Assembly: GCA_020746995.1 (NCBI GenBank)
Contig: JAGPXD010000004.1
Coordinates: 4,464,001-4,528,000 of the forward strand
From: Plectosphaerella cucumerina
Lineage: Eukaryota > Ascomycota > Sordariomycetes > Glomerellales > Plectosphaerellaceae
DNA: 64,000 bases
Direction: 5' to 3'
Of the stretch, positions 55,152 through 64,000 are shown piece after piece; position 1 is the stretch's first letter; each line of letters starts with the position of its first letter. Under the pieces are notes generated by a model. That model did no database searches. It had not been told where the DNA came from and saw only the letters and a list, made by a program, of their open reading frames with translations. The position numbers were made by a program, and so were the translations under genes.

Positions 55152-57258
55152 CGTCGTTGGGGTGGCGGCAGATGGATGCCGACAAATTGTAGGTAGGTAG
55201 ACAAGAATAGGATTACGGGGATGAGATGGGTGGTAATGACAACCTGTGGCTAGGTAAAGAGTCTTGAGATGGAGGACATGAAATACACCTCCGTGGACAT
55301 TGGTTCGTAAGGTGGTGGGGGATGGAACGAATGCGAAGACAAATACAACCACCAAGAACACAGCCACCCCTTACTCGTAGGGGCGCGCTGAGCCCCGCAG
55401 GGTTCGTCGCCCCATGTCTCGCCTATATTACTCCGCCGTGACATGGAACGATTTGGATGTTCATGCAATCCGGATTTGGTTGTAAGAGTGCTAAATTTGG
55501 GAGAGGAGGTCCGACGCGACGTAAAGTATCCGGTAGAGAGGACGCCCGGCGCAATGCACACGGCCGGCAAGGCGACCTCGTGGACGTTGCGTCTCATCAG
55601 CGCACCTCAGCTACCTAGCTGGCCCAGACATTTGGTGAGGCCGCCACAGGTACCAGATCGAACATGCCACTCTGAATTGAGCAGTTCAAGATATACCGGG
55701 AGCGAAACCGATTTGATTAAATAATTACGACCACTGAACTTTCCGGTGATCTTCTTTCGAACCGACATGACCAGCCCCGCGACACTCCCGGCTTTTGGGT
55801 ATCCCTTCTCCACTCCATCGACTCTGCTATGCCAGTCATGTCCTGCCCCGGCTGCCTTTTCGCAACGCCTTGGCTCATTTATCGGCTAGAATTCACCTCA
55901 GCTGGTCCGTAATCATGTTCATCTCAAAAATACCGTGTGCGATAATCGCGACAATACGATCTCGGAGACAAATACACCGGGCGTCGGGGACTTCAGTCAC
56001 AGCGTTACACGAATGACATTGCTTGAAAGGATCATTGCGGAGTGCTATCTGACTTGCTGAAAAGCGAACAGTGGAGTTGAAGCATCGCTTCGTACTGTCG
56101 TTGGGATCGGAACGTTCGCTCCAAATCAAAAATCACAGTACAACGTTGACTCTTGTGCGCAACACTGCTCGAAGGAGAAGAACCCAACTTCGAGGTCGCA
56201 TTGGTTCTGACAAGAAGTAATTAGCCTGGAGTCCAAACCAACAGGACACCCTTTGTATGAACTCACCTCGTTGGCTCCACTCCGCTGAAAGTTACCTTGG
56301 CCACGACGGCAACAGAACTCCGTCTCAGTGACATCTACATCGAATTGATCGTTGGGTCTGCCGGAGCAACAATAGACAGCCCGGGCCGCAGCACTGGAAA
56401 GGTTAATGAGTCACCAATTCGAGTATGGGAACGAGGAGACTTGACGAACCTGGCAGTAAGAAAGGACAGAGCGGCGAAGACAGCGGCGCGCATCGTGATG
56501 GATTTCTTTGCAAAGGGCTAAGAGATCAGGAGTGTGTGGTTTTGTTGATGTCAAGTTGCCAGGCAATGCGGAAGGGGTTGCTTAAAGGCTTTCCACAGAT
56601 CCGGGCGTCTACTGAGGCATGCCAAAACATGAGATAACGACCCCTTCAATACTCGGGAAGCCCGAGCTTGGAGACCAACATGTGGAAGCCTTCGGAACTC
56701 TCGGAAGAGACGCTAAATGCCGAGTGTCTATTTTACCGAGCGTCCATTTTGCCGAGTGTTTCATGTGCGGCTTAGGAGGTATATGTCGGAACCGCCGGTA
56801 GGATTGGAGTAACTCTATCAGCAAGTCTGACTCGAGCATCAATTGAGCGGAGTATCAAGTAAATAATTTGACTATTTCTGGGAGCAATTCTTGGGTGAAT
56901 GCCAAGAGAAGTCGCGCCCTACGGAATATGCCATGTCAAGATTGGAAACACGAATGTTCTACATTGACTAGATGTATGCTCGCTCGCGCATTTGTAATCC
57001 GATAGTCTTTGAAGACAAAACATTGAACGGTTACGAGCCTTGGCATTATACCCTTGAGCACGGTGGTAGGCCACTGGAGAAGTGCCGATCATCAGAAGCA
57101 CCTGGAGAAATTTGCCCAGGAAAGAAAGAGGAAACGTCCCTATAAACACTGTTTGCATGCCTCAGTCTCATGTCCCCTACTCTCATACTCTCCCCCAGCT
57201 CGTCCTTGTGTTTCTTCCAATCACTTTTCCTCCTTTTTAACGTGGCCCCTCACGCAAC
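55152..57258. other. 2.1-kb region without a supported gene
   Basis: Only short, overlapping ORFs without recognisable content. The right end carries the promoter of the ADP-ribosyltransferase gene. Confidence 0.5.
57141..57146 (+). promoter_or_regulatory. TATA box
   Basis: TATAAA, 113 bp upstream of the ADP-ribosyltransferase start codon. Confidence 0.6.
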
Positions 57259-57993
57259 ATGGTCACCTTCAAGAGCCTCTTCATTGCTGCAATCCTGCAC
57301 GTCTGGATCTCTCTGTGTTATGCCCAGGGCCAGATTTACTACCGCGGCGACGGCCGATCTCCCGCTGAGATACGAGCAGCTGGCGGGTTCCTCGGCAGAG
57401 GAGCCGTTCGGCTCTTGGGCATTGTCGGCGACGTCAGCATGTTCAATCATGCCAGGGGCGCTGCCAATGGCGGCGCCACGAGCGAAAGCGGCTATGTCTC
57501 GACAACTACCGACCGAAATATCGCTGTTCGGTTCGTCAACAACAATGCGGGCGGAAACGGCTACATTTACGAGATTCAAGGGACACCAAACTTTGTCAAT
57601 GTGCAGGAAACCCTTCTTGATTGGAACCCGTATCCCGACGAAGTCGAATACGCAGCCCTCGGAGGGTTCGGCTGGGATCAGGTTTTCGCGTACCAGGAGA
57701 TCCGCAACGGCAGAGCAGGCCCCAGGGTCACCAACCCTGACTTCAACACCGTCTTCAACTCAGCTCGGGCCACTACACGTGGTGAGCCCAGGCTCGCCGG
57801 GTTCGACGCCGCCCACCCAGCCTGGAGACAGTTGCCGTGGAGTGCATTTGCACCCGGCGGCTGCGGTGGCCTCCCACGATCCCGACGGTCTCTCATTACT
57901 CGCCAGGCCCAAACCTGCGACAACTTCAACCAACTCTATGCCGAAAGTTTCATGGACGAGAATTGCTCGGGCAGGCAATGTGGTGGTGTCTGA
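57259..57993 (+). CDS. Secreted ADP-ribosyltransferase, enterotoxin-A-like
   Basis: Single exon, 244 aa. A signal peptide (residues ~1-22, ending LCYA) indicates secretion. The R-S-E class ADP-ribosyltransferase signature is present: R29 in YYRGDGRS, the STTT segment (81-84) where family members have S-T-S, and the E128-x-E130 catalytic pair followed by an Ala-Leu-Gly-Gly turn. This matches the heat-labile-enterotoxin alpha-chain domain that recurs in plant- and insect-associated fungi. Four C-terminal cysteines may form disulfides. No B-subunit or binding domain is visible. The target is unknown; the toxin or effector role is inferred. Confidence 0.85.
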   Translation: MVTFKSLFIAAILHVWISLCYAQGQIYYRGDGRSPAEIRAAGGFLGRGAVRLLGIVGDVSMFNHARGAANGGATSESGYVSTTTDRNIAVRFVNNNAGGNGYIYEIQGTPNFVNVQETLLDWNPYPDEVEYAALGGFGWDQVFAYQEIRNGRAGPRVTNPDFNTVFNSARATTRGEPRLAGFDAAHPAWRQLPWSAFAPGGCGGLPRSRRSLITRQAQTCDNFNQLYAESFMDENCSGRQCGGV

Positions 57994-58422
57994 TGTGCTG
58001 GGGCATGGTCATACTGTCCGAACTTGTCCTCTGGCGATTAGGTAGTTGAGCGCTTCACGTCCGGGAAAGTCTCCTGGGGCATTAAAGATGGATCACAGTT
58101 GCGACGTCCACAGCATAGGTGCAATAGCATCAGTACTCAAGACAGGAGAAGGATATTGTTCAGCCCATTGTAGTTCCTGTTATTTTGTTTGTCAAGGCGG
58201 AGAATATAGCTGCAGTCTTTACCGGTATATTCCTCGCTAAAGATGTATAGTTTCTAGTTTCCGGGGTTTCTTTGAATGTATTTTGTCAGTTTGAACATTT
58301 GCGCATGAGATGTGAGAGCGTACAACGAGTATGATATGCTTTGCTTGGGCATGCCAGAGTAGCGTGCGCGTCGTGCAATTAAGCCGACACAAACTGAAGA
58401 CTAGGTTCGATAACTCAAGACG
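57994..58422. other. Intergenic
   Basis: No gene seen between convergent 3' ends. Confidence 0.5.
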
Positions 58423-60583
58423 TCATCTTGTCATACTTGAAACGAGTTGCACGCGACCCTGAACTTCCTCCAGCCGAACAAAGGCTGTATCAAGTTCTTG
58501 GACCTTTAACCAAGACTTGACGGTTTTGTCGTCGATCATGTCAGCTTCCCTGATCCAGCTCTCTGTGGTCGGGCCAAGGACCTGTGAGACGGCCGTCCAT
58601 GCGTTTCCAATCCGACTGAGTTTTCCCGCGCGATAGAAGACGGAGGTCGTGACTAAGACCAGAAGGAGGTGGAACGTCGTGACTCCCAACACAGCCACGT
58701 ACGCAGTCCAGCCTACTGGCCGAATGACATCGACCAGAGAGACCCGTGATGACGGAGCGCTTAAGTCAAACATGATGATTCGGTCGTAGTACGCGATGGC
58801 GCACAAGGTGGTGAAGTAGGCTTGGAGGGCCACCGCCGGATCTGAGGTGGTCATTGTAATCTGCATGAAAATGGCGTACTGAGCGGCGTTCACCGTGCCG
58901 GGGTAAAAGTCCTGGTAGCTGACGTTTTCAAGTGCGTCCGTCGTTGAAAAATATACTCCTGTGAGGCTCATGAATTCGGGGCGATGTTGCCATTTCCAAG
59001 AACGAGGCTCGAGTTTGAAGAGGCCGCGGTCCGTGACGGAAGCGTACGCTCCGTTGACCACTAGCTGTCGCTGCACATTTGCAGTATTGTAGGCGGATGT
59101 TGATGTATTCCAAAATAGGGCAGGCTCGTTGGGGGCCGAAACAGGCCTTGTTGCATGAATCTCCATTTCTTGTGGCTGGAACGCCGTCATGCACAGCGTG
59201 ACTTGGAAGCTCATGGAATCCTCTGAAAAACCGTCGTCTGCTCGAAGTGTGATGGACGTCCACGTATCGGAACCGTCGAAATCTGTTGCGGCTTCCGGGG
59301 ATGTTGCATTGACGAGGATGTAGGATTCACCCCAGTCATCGAGCTCGGGAGGTTGCTCATCGGGCTCCATGACGGAGTAGATTCCTGTGATTGTGATGAA
59401 TCCTGGTAATGGAAGAAAGGGGGCCCTGGAGGTCGTCAAAGGTGATGTATTCATTTCACTTACCTTGGTGTGAATGCAGACTTAGACAGTGACACATGGC
59501 GACTGGCCATCCATCCGTTGCTGAATAGTTTCGCGATGTTGCTGCAGAAAATGCACAGTCAAAGGACACTGTGAAGTTACTTCTTCCCTCGCTATCCGGG
59601 ACTTTCTTGATACCCAATGGAGTGACCTCGGGGTCTGCGAGCCGGGCGAGATGATAGCCACTGCCAGTTGAGAATACGGCGTTTGAGAGCTTTGGCCTCA
59701 TGCAAACGACCCTGGTGTCCACAACGGTGGCATATCCATGGTACTCCATGACTCGGCTTCGCTCATTGGCATCGCCAAAGGGAAGAAAAGCTCGCATGAC
59801 GGTTCCCGTGTCGCGGATTCCGGGTGAGTTATAAGGACCGATTTCTCCTTGCTGTGCCCCAAGATCTGAATTTGTCGCGTTGGAGCTCCATTAGGCAAAG
59901 GCCGGGAATGCTACAGGCGTGGTATGCAGGAAGGAATGTCTGTCTCCGTAGCTCGATTTGACTGTGCGCCCCTCGGTGTCGATTCCGTAGTATGTTTCAG
60001 CGACAGAGCTTGAAATAGGGAGCTGGGCTATGCCGACTTGTGATAGCAAGACTGTCGAAGTAAACTGCAACGACAGCGTGGTGATGCATAGTAGCGCGAC
60101 CAGGAAACCCACGGCCACTGATCCCGGGTTCCAGTCTGATTCCATCCGGTATAGAAGCGACCAGGGTCCGGTGTTGTCAAACCTCATGATGGACAGGAAA
60201 GCCGCATTGGGAAGAGGAACGGCATGCATCTGAAGCAGAACTGCGGCCAGCATTGATGTGCATGTTACCGCTTGAATCGCAGTCGCCCACCTCAGACAAA
60301 GAGACGCAATAGTGATGGATCGTGTCGTCCAGCCGGATTGGACGATTTGGCGCCAAGCGTTGTTGTTCGTGTCGGAAGTCCACAAGAATGTGAAAACGGC
60401 TACACAGCATAGACACACCGCGAATGAGCTGGCAAACAGAGCGAAGGAGAATTTGCCCAGCCGTGACAAGAGCCCGGAGCGGTGATTGCGAGGAAGGCTC
60501 CGGTCGTGAAGGAGGCTGTGGTAGCGCATCTTGGTATGGTCCATGGCTAGCTGAGCCGTGAGCCAAGTTGGATTGACATGCAT
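58423..60583 (-). pseudogene. Multi-pass membrane protein of unknown function with in-frame TAA
   Basis: Exon 1 runs from the ATG at 60583 (an alternative ATG lies at 60544) to 59464 and is in one frame throughout except for TAA at 59891-59893. After a 61-nt intron (GTAAGT...ACCAG) exon 2 covers 59402-58423. The product would be about 700 aa: three membrane helices in the first 220 residues, a glycosylated extracellular part (many Asn-x-Ser/Thr), a helix near the C-terminus (VAVLGVTTFHLLLVLVTT) and a cytosolic tail. It resembles fungal hypothetical membrane proteins. An alternative 63-nt in-phase intron with a weak GTAGCA donor (GTAGCA...GCACAG) could remove the stop, so inactivation is not certain. 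Confidence 0.6.
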
Positions 60584-61543
60584 CGTGATGCATTCGAGGA
60601 CACCGCCGTCCTTATACCCCGTGCCGTGACATACAGCTTGACAAGATCAAGTGCAGACGCGAAGGGTTTGGCGCCTCCGAACCACGGCAGCAGCTGGTTG
60701 TCGCAAGCCATAAAGTTCAGCCGCCCGCCACTAAACGCATTTCTTAGGTCCGAACCGGGCATCCAGGAGAGAGTTGTCTGATTCCAGGATCTACCTGAAG
60801 CCCTAGATGGCCGGCCACGTAGCCCCAGGCGAGCCCTGAGGACCCGCTTGCGGAGTTTGGTAGAACGTAGCCCCGAAGCTCAGCCTCCGGCTGAACCGGC
60901 GGAGATCGCCGGTTCCTAACAGCATTCAATCCGCACCGCAGAGAGAAGCAAGTATTATAGGCTCGACCTGATTTGAGACGAGAATGGGTCCAAGAGCTCA
61001 GCCGTCGGAGGAGAGGGTTTAGCTACGTGTGCAGGCAGCGGCAGCGTGCTACGGCGCACGCTATGTAACGGTAGGCGCAACGGTCGCTTCGCCTCACGTT
61101 TCAGTGTAGAGAGATTCGGATGCCCAGAGCTCTGGGACTGTCGTCGTTCATGTCTGACGCTATCTTTGAAGCCGAGCCTCAGACATGCTGTCACGAGGTA
61201 CCTGATCGACGGTGTTTTGGGGTCGACAGACTGATGTCGGCCTCCGGGTCCGTGGAAGATCTCAACCATGATTCTTGATGAGGGGGGAAATGGTCGTAAT
61301 AAATAAAGGTAAAGATTTAAGGGAAAACCTAGTACCCCTAAAAAGGGGATTACTAGATCTATGTAGCACTAAATACAGGGGGCTGGGATAACGTTACCTA
61401 TCTTTAATAAATATGTCCCTCCGTGTACGCCCGGGTGAAGCCAGTCATACTAATCAGGATAGGCCAAGACCCCTTTCAGTTGATCCTACGTCGGCAAGAG
61501 ATGACCGACGCTGACACCAAGACATGAAGTTACCGGAATCAGC
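60584..61543. other. Intergenic with AT-rich hairpin segment
   Basis: No gene. Bases ~61,285-61,415 are A+T-rich and include the hairpin listed below. The left part is the promoter of the membrane-protein locus. Confidence 0.5.
61329..61356. repeat. Inverted repeat / hairpin
   Basis: CTAGTA + CCCCT (61329-61339) pairs with AGGGG (61344-61348) and TACTAG (61351-61356), with an AAAA loop and a 2-nt bulge. It sits in an AT-rich patch unlike its surroundings, suggesting a relic of a mobile element. The function is unknown. Confidence 0.6.
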
Positions 61544-62427
61544 TCAGGCCTTGACAGGCCTTTCACCGGTAGCACCCCAGAAGCCTGTTTGCGACGTCAG
61601 ATGATCCCTTGCATCTCATTCGGAGCGGGGACTTACTGCATGACCCAACAATCACATTCCAAGAAAGATGAGGAGAGAAGGCCTGTCCCTTTTCGAACAG
61701 ATTCCAGGGAGCAACAGTGCAGTCTGGTCCGTGGCACTCGGGGTGGGGCATCCAGGCGCAGTTCATGCCGATGACTTGGGCATAGTCCGCAATGGTAGTA
61801 CAGGGAATGTCAATGTCCCAGGTATTGTCGTTGCACATCCCAATGCCAGACGTCCATACGCACATGTTGAGAATACAGGTACGAGCCCGGGCCTTGCACG
61901 AGTTTCCGTTGACACGTCTCAGGTGATTAATGCCCTCGTCAACGTAGAGAGACTGTGCGTCGCCGTAGCGTTGATCGCAGTTGATGTTGCGCTAAAACAC
62001 GGATCAGAAACTCATCATCATAACAGGCGTAACTGTGAGGATTAGGACCTCACCTGGCGGGCCTCTAGCTGTGTGCGGGCCACAAGGGCGTTGTTTTCCG
62101 AAACGGCAGGGGGCTTGTTCTCCTCTTTGGTGTAGATAGAGAAGTCGGGGTTGTATTGTGCACGGATCTTTGCCTCGATGTCCTAAATGCTCATGTTAGT
62201 ACGGTAATGGCTTATATCTGAATCACTTGATGGATCCCGACTCGTACCTCAAAACTCGCACCCCAAACCTCAACCGGCGGCTCGCCGTCAATCACAACGC
62301 CTTCCCAGCCAAGCTGGCCTATGGGAAGGGGGGCAGCACCGGGAAGGGGAGCGACTGATGGCGAGGGAACAGCAGCAGATAAGGCCACAGACGCGGCAAA
62401 GCCGAGGATAACACGGGGGTAACGCAT
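61544..62427 (-). CDS. Small secreted cysteine-rich protein
   Basis: Four exons on the complement: 62427-62248, 62182-62054, 61991-61637 and 61584-61544, with phases in agreement; 234 aa. A signal peptide covers residues ~1-20 (ending LSAAVP). A Pro/Ala-rich pro-region and a ~50-residue linker follow. The C-terminal ~120 residues carry about ten cysteines with the MCNDNTWDI...YAQVIGMNC core seen in a widespread fungal family of secreted proteins of unknown function. If the last intron (GTAAGT...AACAG) is retained, the frame ends at 61563 instead. Secretion and an effector-like role are inferred. Confidence 0.75.
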
Positions 62428-64000
62428 CTTGAGGAGTCTGTTTGAGTTGTTGGAGACCGGGAGACTGAGTTGAGCTGGGACTCTGAGTGTCTTGCTACCC
62501 AGTATCGTTGGGAAGGGCGGCGACATGGTGTATTTATACGAGACTTTGACAAGCTAGCCATGCTTCCAATGCTGTCCTCAACTTTCATCCCCTGGACTTG
62601 CCCTTGACTTGACCCTGTCTCCGCCCCCGACTGAATCTCCAGTCTGTTCTTATTGGGTCGTTGTGGCTGAGTGGCATGTCTGGAACCTGGACTAAACGCC
62701 CAGGACCGCTCCCACCTTCCTTTTTAGTGGCATATCCCAGGCAGTTAGGTCCCACTTCTCATGGAATACAACCCCATTGTTGCGCCTGGTTGGACACTGC
62801 TTGCGAACAGATGTGGAAATGCACCCGAGCTGAGAATCCTTCGAATCCTTAGCGGCGGAGGAGTAATGCGGGAGATTACTTTATGTACTGGGTCTAGATG
62901 GCCATGCTGCGAGGTCATCGGTGTTTCCAGGGTAGTCGCTTAAGCGCCGTGCTGTGAAAGGCTAGGAACGATGACTCGTTGCCCGGAACTCATAATTTCC
63001 GTTCAACGCTGAAAGCCCGGTAAGGCTAGATCATCAACACTCCTGCCTACCTACTTCCCTTCTTGGCCCCGGCTACCTGGATGTCGATGTCGTGGCCTAG
63101 GTTCTCGCCTGCCCACATGAGGGGAAAAGGATTGCACCTACAAAATTGGGCGCAGAAAAGACTTGATTTAGCTATATTTCACGTAGAAAGTGCCATGGTC
63201 TCGGGATGTCATTGTTCTTGGCCTGCAGCCCACTCTGTGCGCAGCCCTGGTGACAGGGCAAGCTTCTCGCTCTCGCGCGATTGCAAGCGCTCGTTGGCCA
63301 AACCAACTCACAGCTCATCCACGTCAGGCAGTGAGAGACAAGATGGTCATCAGGCGCACTGGTGCCGGCTGACTTGTAATGCCTGTATTTTTGGGGGTTG
63401 CTTGGAGAACTGGTCTGAAAAACTGAGGTAGCTCGAGGCACCTGTGTGGCAGGAATTGAGGGGCACGCTCACGTAGGCTATTGTTAAAGCGGCCGGGGGA
63501 ATTCCAAAAAGAAACATACAACACCGGGTATTCGCTGGTCGTCACCGACCCAACTACTAATCCAGCCCTCACTGGCTTATCTATGGGAGAGCGGACGGGA
63601 TCCCGAGTTCTCCAGTGGGTATGGTCGTATGTAATGGAAACTGATTGTGCGTCAATCATCATGCCTTACCTTGACCTCATGCCAGAGGCTCCTTGTCGTC
63701 CGATCGGAATCATGATGGTTGGGCAATGGAAGCGAAGGCTTTTGACCTTTGGCTGCGTTAACCAGTCGCAAGGTGTGGTGGAGCACTGAGGATTTCGCCT
63801 GCCCAATCAGACATATTCTAGTCTCGACTACCCCGGGCCGCTTCTATTTCTGGTGTTGCTCTGAAGCCTGCTGTCAGGAAAGAGTCTTCCGGTGGCGGCG
63901 TACTTACGTCGCTTGGAAAGGTCACATTGCTGCTCACCTAGAAGGGCTGCTTGGAGTGAGGCTAGGCTGCATGTCCCGTTCGTTAGTGCTGAAAAGGAAG
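62428..64000. other. Right-edge intergenic region
   Basis: Apart from the TATA box of the secreted Cys-rich protein, I see no supported gene to the window edge. Small ORFs lack domains. Confidence 0.5.
62533..62538 (-). promoter_or_regulatory. TATA box
   Basis: TATAAA on the complement, about 106 bp upstream of the secreted Cys-rich protein start at 62427. Confidence 0.6.

Noticed and set aside
1..64000. CRISPR arrays, bacterial operons or prophage
   Set aside because: No spaced direct-repeat array is seen; introns and gene families show fungal nuclear DNA.

Overview
The window is nuclear DNA of a filamentous ascomycete (Pezizomycotina, most likely a Sordariomycete). The evidence is GC-rich coding sequence, short 45-99 nt introns with GTRAGT-type donors and CTAAC/CTGAC branch points, and fungus-specific families: HET domain, NWD-type NACHT, OTT_1508-like deaminase, Agd3 deacetylase and a SIT-type siderophore transporter. 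Gene structures were built by hand: for each spliced gene the exon ends, reading phase and stop codon were made to agree.

Layout. 1-6.3 kb is conserved housekeeping sequence: Prp16 (cut by the window edge), an F-box protein, a hypothetical protein, a VOC/glyoxalase-fold protein and the ribosome-biogenesis WD protein Pwp1. A 3.4-kb non-coding stretch with a CT-rich leader precedes a Ser/Pro-rich hypothetical protein (9.7-10.7 kb). An intron-rich SLIP-GC/dynamin-like GTPase (11.5-15.5 kb) faces a lone agd3 gene for a secreted polysaccharide deacetylase (16.5-18.5 kb). After 3.3 kb without a gene comes a divergent pair of AIF-like oxidoreductase and MFS transporter (21.8-25.2 kb).

25.4-48.1 kb looks like an accessory region for self/non-self recognition and regulated cell death. 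It holds a gasdermin-like gene divergent from a large CHAT-protease/TPR gene, a histidine phosphatase, a HET-domain gene broken by one in-frame TAG, a secreted precursor made of repeated acidic and hydrophobic modules separated by dibasic (kexin-type) sites, a NACHT NLR, an NAD(P)-dependent reductase, a C2H2 zinc-finger locus with its own in-frame TAG, and an OTT_1508-like deaminase.

48.5-64 kb is rich in secreted and transport functions: siderophore transporter, GH78-type rhamnosidase, a small conserved protein, a secreted ADP-ribosyltransferase of the enterotoxin-A type, a multi-pass membrane protein with an in-frame TAA, and a secreted cysteine-rich protein. The main leads are the gasdermin/CHAT pair and the kexin-type repeat precursor.
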